Of a DNA stretch of 64,000 bases, positions 24,206-34,478 are shown piece after piece (within the stretch, counting starts at the first letter, position 1; every line of letters starts with the position of its first letter). Source of the DNA: Neurospora intermedia. Lineage: Eukaryota; Ascomycota; Sordariomycetes; Sordariales; Sordariaceae. The stretch spans positions 682,001 through 746,000 of the forward strand of contig BTPP01000008.1 of NCBI GenBank assembly GCA_037102815.1, in the 5' to 3' direction. A program made the translations under genes and the position numbers. The notes under the pieces are model-generated. The model was not told where the DNA came from and did not search any database. It was given only the letters and a program-made list of their open reading frames with translations.

Positions 24206-24904
24206 ATGCTCCGAAGTTTCCGGAGCCATAAATCCATGAGGTCCGGCCACTCGTTCAGCAGCAAGGTTGAACACGCCAGATACCCAAGCGATGCTTCATC
24301 CATGGATTCCCGCGCCTCTACCACCAGCAGCAACGGGAGGATGGCCTTCGACCCCCTGAGATGCCATCCTCCCGACCTAACCATCACTCATCGGCCATCT
24401 CTGAACATCAGTGAGGATGAGCCTGGCCGCCATCGACCACACCGGCCCTCGCGCAGTCTGCCCGAGCCACATCACGCTCAGCATCACTATACGACGACGC
24501 CACGTGTACATCACCACTCTCACCAGCCTACCACGCCAACAACGGTCATTTACGACGGCTTCGACTTTGGCTTTCACCACAATAAGTCAGCACCAACACC
24601 AGCTCCAGCACATGGTTCAGCAGGCGTGGCATCACCTTCTTCTCCCACTCCGAGCACCGACAGCTTCAGCAGCAGCTTCAGCAGCGACTCGATGGAATCG
24701 AACTATTGTGTCGGTCTAACGGTTGCACCAAAGCCTCGTCAGGGTCCCCAAAAGGAAGTCTCGGCAGCCATGGCACGCCCACGAGGTCTGGATGCCGCAG
24801 ACGATTTCATCAAGAGAGGTGGTTGGAAGAGGAGAGGCGTCATCTTTGAGTTGGAGGCGCCAATGGCTGATGAGGAAGAGTGCTTTGATCTTGATATGGA
24901 TTGA
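24206..24904 (+). CDS. Hypothetical low-complexity protein with conserved-looking C-terminal motif
   Basis: This is a single-exon frame of 232 residues from the ATG at 24206 (A at -3; preceded by a long CT-rich region). An in-frame ATG at 24152 would add 18 residues but has a poorer context. The middle is rich in Ser, His, Pro and Thr (HHAQHHYTTTPRVHHHSHQP), then a Ser-rich stretch (SFSSSFSSDSMES), so most of the protein is probably disordered. The C-terminus, DAADDFIKRGGWKRRGVIFELE followed by an acidic tail, resembles a short motif I have seen at the end of uncharacterised proteins of filamentous fungi. No enzyme domain, signal peptide or membrane segment is visible. Function unknown. Confidence 0.65.
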   Translation: MLRSFRSHKSMRSGHSFSSKVEHARYPSDASSMDSRASTTSSNGRMAFDPLRCHPPDLTITHRPSLNISEDEPGRHRPHRPSRSLPEPHHAQHHYTTTPRVHHHSHQPTTPTTVIYDGFDFGFHHNKSAPTPAPAHGSAGVASPSSPTPSTDSFSSSFSSDSMESNYCVGLTVAPKPRQGPQKEVSAAMARPRGLDAADDFIKRGGWKRRGVIFELEAPMADEEECFDLDMD

Positions 24905-27900
24905 AGTTTTGGGGATCTTAAGATCTCTCTCTCTCTCTCCTTACTCTCGCCCTCCATCCGTCTGTCTTCCAACCACTTTCCTCTCTCTTGTACCATGCTC
25001 GTGTTGTTCTTCACTTCATACCTCACTTCTCATTCGATCCCTTTACATCTGCTTAGGGATTGGATTGTATTACCTACGCACAACCCATTTGTCATTGTCA
25101 CTTGATTCTATACCATTTCTTATTCCCGACAAAAAGCAACAACACTTGCGTCTGTAACACAAACTCACTCATTTCCTTTGTCACATTCAAGCATCAACTA
25201 TGGAACCGGGTCGCAGGTCGGGTCCGGGGTTCGGTCGGTCACTGCATTATTGGGAACGGGGTTGGGGATCCATGGGTATGGCGCCTTGGCTTTTTTTCTT
25301 TTCTCTTCTTCTCTTTTTCTTTTGTCTTGGTTTTTTTCTTCTTTTTCTGTTTGCTTTCATGTTTTTGTCTTCCCCTTGATACCGTTTTCTTCAAAAGTGT
25401 CTTAACAACCCCATTCTGCATCGATCAAGGGGTAGCAAGCATTTCAGCCACGCATCTTCACAAGTTGAAAGTGGCATTGGCGTTGGGTTAGGGATCTGTT
25501 TGCAAATATTTCTTCTCTCTCCATCCGTTTTCTCTCCGGTACGCCGGTCAAGTTCTCGGAAGGGAAGGTCCGGAATTGGGAACCTGGAACTGGGAAATAC
25601 CCACACAGGAATGGGTGGAATGGGAATCCATATACATCATACATCGTATGATGAGGCATGGCATGGCGTAGTGATTAGGAATAAAGCCATCATTGTGTCA
25701 ACCACGTCTAAACACCAATTTCATGCCCAGTTGTCCTCCATTGTGATATCATTCAAATGTTGTCTCACATGTTAATCTCGCCAACCCAACAGTTAATGAA
25801 AACTGCGGAACCCCTGTCTCTAAGTCCGTGAGCAGATAGCCCGGTGCCAAGTTCCGGACGGAATATATTTCCTTTAATCTCGTTCTTGTCCAGCCCAGCT
25901 TTGAAAGCATAAAGGTAGCCCAGTCAAGAAGTCGGAGCCCGAACTATAATAGCCCATACAATCATGACAGAAGAGGTCAAAAAAAGAATCATAAAACTGA
26001 AGTATATTAAAGCTTTATGTGCGAGGGTCGCAAGATTTCGCCTACCGAAAACCTGAAGAGGGGCCCCATGCCATTATGGCGCTGCGTTAAGATTATAGCT
26101 AGGTAATAAGACTATTATTATTATTTGAGTGCGAGTTTCATTTCACGTCCCAACCAGCATAAAACCGCTTGATTATATAGAGGCCTCTTGCCCAGTCCTT
26201 GACGACATAGCATAGCTACAGAAAGCTTTGAAGACCTATATACCAAGTTTCTTCACAGGGGCAAGTTATACTTCTTTATCCTTGTTCGATTGATGTAAAC
26301 CATCATAAAAATTCCACGCTGAAAGGAACGAAACATCCGGTTTGTCACTACCCATCAACAAGGACGGCGCTCCTCACCGAAAAGCAAGATTACTTGGAAG
26401 GTTGCCCGCCGTTCCAAGGCAAATTGCAGATGAAGTCCGAGAGGCGACTGTGCTAGACGTTGGTAAGGTTACATTAAACGGGAACGAACCGGCTCGTTAG
26501 TGAGCAGATGATCAACTCGTGTTGTTGCATGTAGTGGTACATATATCAAGCTGGTTTAAAGCTTGGTAAGGGCGACGACAGGTGTGTGAATGACTCTGGT
26601 ACGAGGTAACATAACGTTATTACTTGGCGGCTATTTACATTTACCTACCTCACCATAAATGTTTACAGCTTATGAGATAGCTACCGATCGATAAACACCG
26701 CACGAGCATTACAATTCGAGGAATCAAGGAAAAAAAAAAAAAAAGAAGTCACCTGTAAGGCAGCTTCGCATCTATCAATAATCAAAACATTACTCCTACT
26801 ATACACTACCATGGATTATCGGAGAATATCAGAGAGCAACATAGAGCCTTGGAAGCATTGGACTTGGAGAGCAATAAGTGCCGAGGTCCATAGTAGGTAG
26901 TGTTTCGATGATGGGGACCATCAACCGCAGCGACGAACATCCACGGAGTGTGCCATAGAAGGGGGGAACAGCTCATCAGAGTTAAAATGATGCCGTCGCT
27001 TCTGATTGCAGCCTTTGCGGACTCTGAACTTGTCGGCGGTGGTAGGGTACTCATGTGCATTTCACGATTTGTCGAAGCAATCTTGAGGTCTCAAAGGTAC
27101 CTACCAAGAGACTGGATTGGATGGACACTGCAAAAAAAGCGAGATCACAGTTCGTCGATGCTGGTAAACATAACATCACATCACCCATTCCACCTCAGGT
27201 CCCAAGTGCCATCTCCAACCTCCTCCTTATCGACAAACAAACAAACCCTTTTCGAAACCCCAAAAATGGCAAAGAGAAATGCAAAAGCCATTATTTTCAA
27301 CATACCCAACTATTTCTTCATCTAATGGAGGAATTGAAAAAAAAAAGCTAAGTCGCCCAAGTAGGCTTGTAGAACGAACGGCAATGCCCCCAGCTGCAGT
27401 AGACCTACGAAAACCGCCGCGCCAACTGGGTGATTCATCAACGGTAACCACTGCGCCATAAATGGAAACCACATGGCTCCCCGTTGTGGCAGAGATGCTA
27501 GATAACAAACCTTATATGGTGCCCTGCCTGTCAATGGTGCCTGGGTCAGGTCTAACAAGGTACTAATAGGGAGACTTGGAAGGTACGCGGGACGGCGGGC
27601 AGGTGTCATCTGTCACCTCATCCGATGTCTGTCATGGGGGAACTAATCGAAGGGCGTGCCGCGCAGACGGCAAGATCGACGGCAGAAATGGTGGAAAGAA
27701 CGATCAAAGGAACAATGGCAGGAATCGTGGCAGGTGGAGTAGTAAATGTCAGGTTGTACGGGGCCTGTAATGAACTTCAGTTGTCAATCCTTTGCAAACA
27801 TGGATTGATTGATACATGTTGTTCAGAGACCAACCTTCAACATTGGTGACACTGCGTTGCCACTAGAAAACCAAATACAAACGAATCCTCTGGTGGAGAT

Positions 27901-28835
27901 AGGATATAACCTGACTTGTTGATTCACGAGAAAATTTGAATCTTCTCAGGCGGCGGCGATTGCGATGGCATAAACTAAACGAACTCCTAGTGTTGGAGTT
28001 CTTTACATACTTACCTACCTCAAGGAGACTCCGGACGCATGAAAGATTGTGATCACTTATAATCCAGGACCTGAAGAAGAACCTATGATGGTAGTCTGAA
28101 TGTGAACTATACCGGTTTCCCTGTTTGTTTGTGGAGTTTCAAGTATTGAAAATCCACAGCGCTCGCTCTATCAACCAGATTCGTACGGTAGGTCGATGGG
28201 ATACGAATCACGAAACATAGTGCCATAATACATGGGACATGTGCCTGAAGACGATAAAGCAGAGGAGATATGTGGTATGATGCGCCATCCTCGCTATGGA
28301 GGAACCTCGAAATGACAAGCGAAAGGCAACTTCACGTAAAAGTCTCATTGGGCACGTATGAACCGCAGGAGGAGACACTCGTAGATGACGAGACGACGTC
28401 TGTCCTTATCGCCAAAGCCTGGTGAGAACCAAGAAGCAATGGTATGGTCTTTTGATGTATCAGAGTAATTGACCCAAGGGTAGGGTATACTGCGAGTGTT
28501 GTCAGCTTCATTCAAGAACGGGTCGACGTGAGTTCGGATACTACATAAAGAGAAGTTGCATTCACAACCACCAAGGGGTTTCAAATAGAACCCGCTTCCA
28601 TTCAAAGCGAATACAAAGGTCCCCGGTTGAGAGATACTCCCTCGATAGCCTACCATGTGAGCACATCAGAATAGGTAGTGTCTGCCTTACCAGCTGAACA
28701 GCCAACTTCACTCATCCTTCTCCACATTTCCGTGAGACACCGTCACGCCGCTCGATCGAATAGCTGACACCACTTTTACCTCCTTGAACGTTCACAAACA
28801 AGAAGACCAAGATAAACACCATCTTCCTTCAGAAT

Positions 28836-28873
<38 letters not shown>

Positions 28874-29846
28874 TTACTCCCCTTCTTCCGGGCGTCCCCA
28901 TACCCGGTATGGCTCACCTCAGATGAGAAATCCAGTCCCAAAAAATTACGCCCGGAGCTCGGGATCACCATCTCTCCTTACCGCGGCCAAGACCGAGTTC
29001 ACTGTCCCATCGACATTCGCCTCGCTGTCCGCCGATGAAGGAAATCTTGACCAGATCCCAGTGATAAGCTATGAGCATTTTACCGCTTCCCCAAGCAAGC
29101 GACATCCCTGCAGCGTCTTCCCAAGCTCAGGAGCAACCGGATCTCACGGTCCATCACACCCATGGTAACGGACTGTAGAGGTATGTAGGTGAAGCCGACA
29201 GCGAGGAAACTCTCCTCGCTTACATGCCACTACACTTTCGGTTTCTGCACACCAGCGCCTAACAGTCTTCCTTGTGGAACTCGCTGCTACTCAGGCGAAT
29301 GAAGTGGGTAGTGCCGCGGGACGGGCCGGAGAGGATGCCGCCTTGAGGCCAAATAATGCATTACTGAAAAGGCTGCTGAGGACGTGGATCCAGCTGTGCT
29401 CGAACAACAGTCTGTACGCGGATGGGCTGTGTTATGTCAGGGCGTTGGAGGAGGTCGAGGTCGGGGTTATGGTCGATGTGGTGAGGACGGGTGGCCGCAT
29501 ACGTCCTGGCTGAAGGCGCGGCTGTTCGAGAGGACGTTGGAGGCCGATGAGGAGATGACTAGGGGATGACTAGGGGGCTTGGGCGGTTGCTTGGATCAGA
29601 GAGGTAACAGGGGGAGGAAAGTGAGGTGAGTGTCCTCGGAGCCGGTCGGGAGGTAAGTGAGTGAGCTAGCTGCGTTAACGGATGTGAGTGGCAGAAAGAA
29701 GCTTCGTGAAGTATTGTAACGGTTGTCAGAAATCAAAGTGAGAGATAGTAGAGGATGCGATTGATCCGTAGTTCCTTGGCGCATTCCTGCTATCTACAAT
29801 GCTAGAGTACATAAACAAATGGAAGCGTTGACTGAGGGGTCGCCAT
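24905..29846. other. About 4.9 kb without a confidently recognisable gene
   Basis: It contains the 3' flank of the hypothetical gene (CT run near 24926), T-rich DNA around 25285-25345, and a moderately AT-rich part at about 25900-26750 with a short ATT run near 26114. The 35-base poly-C run is at 28839-28873. Frames around 28345-28656 (minus) and 28920-29570 (plus) are open for 60-100 codons but show no recognisable domain and no convincing splice model. A small lineage-specific gene there cannot be excluded. Confidence 0.4.
28839..28873 (+). repeat. Uninterrupted run of 35 C bases
   Basis: All 35 bases are C, preceded by GGG. The opposite strand is a 35-G run that can form G-quadruplexes. 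Length may be inaccurate, as such runs are hard to sequence. Confidence 0.9.
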
Positions 29847-30692
29847 TTATAGTACGGAGAGATCGCCGAAACGCTCCTGTTGTCGTGGTCAGTATGTGCA
29901 TCATCCACCACCCAAGAAGTCCCAGTTCTGGAACATGAACATACCTTGTAGCCAGGAACGGACCAGCGGCCCTTGGAGACAAGCTTGGAGGTCTTCTCGT
30001 CGATGGAAGGCTCGGCAGCGGCAACCTCGTCCTGTTCGGAAACTCGATGATCAGCATCATGGCCCAGTCCCAGCACTCCATGCGCCCTTGTCCTCGTCCG
30101 TCGTCTAGACGTCCAGAACATACCACAGTAAGCTCGTCGAAGGGACGGGCAGTCTCGATGTTCGTGAGAGTCTTCTCGAGATCCTTGAGCTCAAGGTCGA
30201 CCTTGGTCTTGGTGGCCTCGGCGTTCTTGATGGCCTCAACCTCGAAGGCCTCGATGGCCTTGAGCTGGCGGTTCACGTCATAGGTGGCGGGCTTGAAAGA
30301 GGTGAAGCGCTTCTCGATCTCGTTGACGATGGCTTGGTTCTTGAGGGTGCTGCGGTAGGCGGCGAAGTCGACGGTGGTGGGGAGCTCCGAGAGCTGCTGG
30401 AGCTTGCGGCGGGCGTCGTCGTTGCGCTTCTTGAAAGCCTGGAGGCTGGCCGCGGTCTGACCACGAAGGCCGAGGGAGGTGGTGATCTTGGCCCAGTCGA
30501 CCTTGAGAGCTGCGTTCCGCTGTTTTTCGACGACAGGCAAAATTAGCTCAGCTTCTTTGCGGCATCATGATGGCCCAAGGCGACAGGGCTTCGACGGCGC
30601 AATTGACGGCCACGAAAATGAGCCACCCGTGAATGGCAAACGGTCGCACGGCCAGAGTCTCCCCACTAACGGATTGCACTTACTGCGGCCAT
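29847..30692 (-). CDS. atp7: Mitochondrial F1Fo-ATP synthase subunit d (ATP7)
   Basis: Subunit d is part of the peripheral stalk that holds F1 against rotation. Four minus-strand exons are 30692-30684, 30519-30124, 30031-29945 and 29876-29847, giving 173 residues (yeast Atp7 has 174). The first coding exon is only nine bases (Met-Ala-Ala), joined by a 164-nt intron to [18 protein letters not shown], the classical start of fungal subunit d. The centre is helical and charged, with the typical [13 protein letters not shown] and DLEKTL segments. The conserved end [21 protein letters not shown] spans the last intron. Without the micro-exon the long second exon has no suitable ATG at its family start, which supports the model. 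The gene is co-oriented with NAC alpha and L14 but is transcribed on its own. Confidence 0.92.
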
Positions 30693-31672
30693 TTTTGCGG
30701 TGGTTCTGAGGTGGTCAGGGAGTGGAGGTCAATCGCTGCCAGTATCGTTGCTTGCGCTCGGCAAAGAGTTGAAGCAGGCCTATGCGGGCGATCGCGAAGC
30801 CGTCACGTGACTCTACCCCAGTGGGATGATCGGGTCGCGACTCACGGCGAAGATGTTCTTTACAACTTTTGCGCCAAGGCAGCAAATTGAGCATTTGTCA
30901 AGTGAATGGAAGCTATAAGAGTTCGTCTGGTGGCCCAGTTGAATTTCTCGCTGAGCAAACGGCACCAACGCTCTGGAGTTGACGTTTCTGTGCGCATTCA
31001 GTGTGTTCATACTCACGGAAGGTACCGGAATGCCCAAGCTCGTCCTAGACAAAATAGTTGAGATCTTCGATATTATACCCTGGTTATACTTTTACTACGC
31101 ATCCAAGCGTCTTCATTACACCTCGAGTCTTAAGTTCTAGGCAACTCTTGGATAGAAGTATTTGAATGGGACTCTACTTTGAATTGTTGTAATCCCTATC
31201 ACAGTCTTGCAACGGCCTCGTTTTTAAAGAAAGAATTTTGGCGAGCGGTAGCGGATTGGTTTACCTAACCCGTTGGTTGGTCTCATCTATTTTGTCTCGG
31301 ATGAGGGGAGGTACCGGACGGAATGCCTCAAGTGAAAGCACACCACGTTGCAAACTCTTCACAACAAAATCCGTGAAGTGTCATCAGGAGGACCTCAAAT
31401 CTGCACATACGAAGATGAAGCTCTTCCAATTACCCGTGGAGCTTAAACTACGACCTAATGGACCATGATACCTTTTGCATCCACCGCTGTCGAGGAGCTA
31501 GGGACAGAAAGTGGCCTAATGATATGAATACATGTCGAACAATTCGCTAAGCCGTCAAGGATGAGAAGCTTGGGAGTCAATGGCAAAAAAGACAGAATGG
31601 AAGCCGTATGACGGCGGGGTTGGTGGGCCAAGAGGTATATTTTAACGTCAATCAACGGCTCCTAACGACAAC
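30693..31672. other. ATP7 promoter and NAC alpha 3' flank, with F-box-like peptide fragments
   Basis: No intact gene. On the plus strand, 31030-31140 encodes 36 residues (MPKLVLDKIVEIFDII ... SKRLHY) and 31411-31468 encodes MKLFQLPVELKLRP. Both resemble the N-terminal helix of fungal F-box proteins, but each ends at a stop within 20-40 codons. They could be decayed gene fragments or chance. Confidence 0.3.
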
Positions 31673-32497
31673 TCAGATGCTCAACGCCATGATGGAGTTG
31701 ACGATATCGTTGTCGTTCTCTTTGAGAGCCTTGATGGCCTTCTTGCGGGAGACGTTGGCCTGGGTCATGACAAGCTCGATGTCCTTGTCCTCGATACCCT
31801 CGGCGTCGACCTCCTCGCCCTCGTCCTCCTCTTCCTCCTCCTTGGCCTTGCCAGCCTCCTCGTGCTCGTGGGTGTGGCCGGCGTGGTCGTGCTCAGCGGA
31901 CTGGCTGGCGAGCTGCTGGGCAGCGGCGGCCTGGGCAGAGGCGTTGAGGTCCTCAATCTTAGCCTCACCGAAGACGCTGTCCCAAGAGTTAGTATCTGAA
32001 CAGCGAGGTGACCGGAGAAGCACCGCGACGAAGAGGACGGGCAAGCTCACATGTAGGTGTTGCTGTTGGGAGACTTATAAACCTCGGGGTTGTTGATGAC
32101 GAAGAGAATCTGGTCGTCTCTGTTAGCTATAGTAGTTCCCCACCAAAAAGGGAGCTCCAAGCTTCCGCCTCGAAACACAAAGCTGTCCAATCGCGGGGCT
32201 GTCCACGACGGCAGGAGTGCTGTGCCAGCAGTCGCTCTTCCAATGTTCCCAACTCACGTTCTTGGGGCGGCGGAGGGTGACGCGGGTGATGCCAGGCACG
32301 CGCTGGAGGTGCAGCTTCTCAATGGCCTTGCGAGCCTTCTTCTCGTTGCGGGAGTGGATTACGGCCTGGGAGCCAGCGGGAAGGCTGGAGTCGCCAGCCT
32401 CGATATCGGACTCGTCATCGCTGGAGTTGTCGAGATCCTCGACCTGGGTCTTCTTAACCTCCTCCTCGGGGAGCTCCTCAACTCTGGGATCGGCCAT
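31673..32497 (-). CDS. egd2: Nascent polypeptide-associated complex subunit alpha (EGD2)
   Basis: NAC alpha pairs with NAC beta at the ribosome exit tunnel and shields new chains from mis-targeting. Minus-strand exons 32497-32258, 32109-32051 and 31976-31673 give 200 residues. An acidic N-terminus leads into the NAC domain (about residues 45-115): [11 protein letters not shown], then [25 protein letters not shown] and the [10 protein letters not shown] segment, each crossing an intron. A His/Glu-rich linker ([24 protein letters not shown]) precedes the C-terminal UBA domain ([26 protein letters not shown] ... ND). In intron 1 an earlier acceptor (CTAACAG) would insert three extra codons in frame; I prefer the later one (GACCAG) because it restores RRPKNILFVI. 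An AACCCTAA telobox lies about 390 bp upstream. Confidence 0.94.
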
Positions 32498-33959
32498 TTT
32501 GATAGCTAGTTGCGGATTGACTGGTCAGCGCTCTAGCCCCGCACACAATCGCACACACACACCACCGCTCAAATGCGTCCTGTTTTGCACTCATTCTGAG
32601 CTGCAAAAATGGCAATATCGTGCCTGGGCGACGGCCCCGAGCAAAGGACGGGTACCACGAGTGTGCATCTCCTCGTCGCACTCACATTGTTGAGAAAATA
32701 CCGCTAAGGTTTGATATGCGGGGTTGTGAAGGGGTCGCAAGGCGTGGTGGGAGAGAAAAAGTTCGGGATCCAAAATTCACCAAAAGTGCGTGCACGCCCC
32801 CGGCCCCGGTGTGTGATCGCTCAACCGGGCACAGCAGCCACTGCCCAGCTTGCCCAGGAACCTCCTTTGTTCGATACCCCTCGGTAACCCTAATCATCAT
32901 GCTAGGTAAATTTCGACCCGACCAGACTGTGGAGCCCCATATGCGTATATAGAGGGTCTTGACGAACACGGTCCACATTCACCCTCAACGACAATGTACT
33001 ATGTAGTCCAAGTTGTTCACGTAGAGGTTCTGGTTGGTTGGTGATTGCGGATTGGAACTGACTTTTGCTTAAGTATTGATTTGTTTTCCAAGGTTGCGCT
33101 ATGCTAAACAATGGCCGATGTTGGAGATTCCTGCTCTGGTTCTACCGGGCGTAACTCGCCCTCTTGATTTGTCTTGGCAGGGGCCATCACCAGTGAGGTC
33201 ATCTTCAAGATGTACTCATAGCGTCGTGTGTTGTATAAGTCCGAATTACTCACGATGTCGAACAATCTTCACCAGCAGTTTCACAGGAGTTTCCAAATGG
33301 TAAAAAGTTCATAAAGTAATTCGAAACGTCTGTTATTGACAATGGCATGCCATGATTACCCTTTAGCGAACGTGACATGGGATGGAGTGCTATTATGTCA
33401 AGTCCCATATCTTCATGTGGATGTCAGAACGTCAACATACAGCTTCACGTGCGGATAGCGTGCCACAACCCACAGCCAACCGAACAGGAACCAACCGTGA
33501 CCAAGAAGTTGTTGTATCCCTTGTCTGTCCATTCCATCCACCTCTGCTGCCACGAGTCGCCCGTCCCAACCGCGCCAGACGCGTAGTCAAACCATACCAT
33601 CACTTCACACCAAATCCGAAGTCACCGGGGCGCAATGGTCACAATCTGGTCTTCCCTGTCCGGAGCTCGGATATGTTCATCACAGCTTGCTTTGATTGAT
33701 TCCAGCTCCTCAGATAAACCCAAGAAATGGTGGTTTTTAGGGGGTATAGACCTTGGGGTCATTTTTGGCTTAATTCGCATTTTCCCTATGACGCCGCAAG
33801 CCACCCTGATGATGTGACAAAAGAGGTCTTCCGAATGCGACGCAGAGAGGTATCCCAGCAACCCTGATGCTGATGTTGTTCATGCAGACCGTTTCGAAAA
33901 ACCCTCCACCCAAGAACCATGCCGACCAAACGCTCCCAAATCTAATCATCCCAAATCAA
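32498..33959. other. NAC alpha promoter and L14 3' flank
   Basis: No coding signature. A telobox-like AACCCTAA (TTAGGGTT on the gene strand) is at 32886-32893. Open stretches are short. Confidence 0.5.
32886..32893 (-). promoter_or_regulatory. Telobox-like TTAGGGTT upstream of NAC alpha
   Basis: A single unit about 390 bp upstream of the NAC alpha ATG. An eight-base match is weak alone; it is listed because similar elements lie upstream of ATP20 and COX16. Confidence 0.3.
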
Positions 33960-34478
33960 TTAAGCAGAGGCCTTGATCTTGGCGAGAGCCTTGCGCTCCT
34001 CGAAGCGACGCTGCTTCTTGAGGCGCATAACCTTGAAGCGGTCGAAGTCGGTGAGGGCCTTGCGGCGCTCCTGCTGGAGCTGCTTCTTGGCCCAGTTGCT
34101 CTCCTTCCACTTGGCATCGATGCCAGCGGCCTCCCAGGCCTTCTTGACGGCACCAGTGCGGGCACCACGGGGAAGCTTCTCGACGACGAGGGGGGTGAGA
34201 AGGGTTCTGGAGAGGGAAACGACGCCGCGGGGGGCAGCGAGCTTGGGGTCGGACGAGGGGCCATCGACAAGGACCTGTGTATCGCGAAAAAAAATGATCG
34301 TTTAGTTTCCTGTCCTCGCGTCTTGAATTCAAATCGGTGGTTTCCATGCTCGGTTCAAACATACGCGCTTGTGGTCGACGATCTCGACGATGGTCGCGAG
34401 GCTGCCGCCCTCGAGCTTGAGGACACGGCCAACCTCAACGAGGCGCCAGGCGCTGGAACCGATCTGGATATCCGCCAT
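33960..34478 (-). CDS. rpl14: 60S ribosomal protein L14 (eL14)
   Basis: eL14 is a eukaryote-specific protein of the large ribosomal subunit. Two minus-strand exons (34478-34365, 34274-33960) give 142 residues. The KOW-like N-terminus reads [36 protein letters not shown], with the intron between HKR and VLVDGP, a common position. The middle (RGVVSLSRTLLTPLVVEKLPRGARTG) and the basic C-terminal helix (KKQLQQERRKALTDFDRFKVMRLKKQRR) are typical. The ATG at 34478 gives the family start MADIQIGSSAWR; the open frame above it lacks similarity and is probably leader. Confidence 0.94.

Noticed and set aside
25900-26750. RIP-degraded transposon relic
   Set aside because: Only moderately AT-rich; no TpA excess is obvious by eye and no repeat ends or transposase fragments were seen.
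28784-29570. Small gene with a poly-Pro tract around the poly-C run
   Set aside because: The proline tract is just the translation of the C run, and no splice model gives a recognisable protein.
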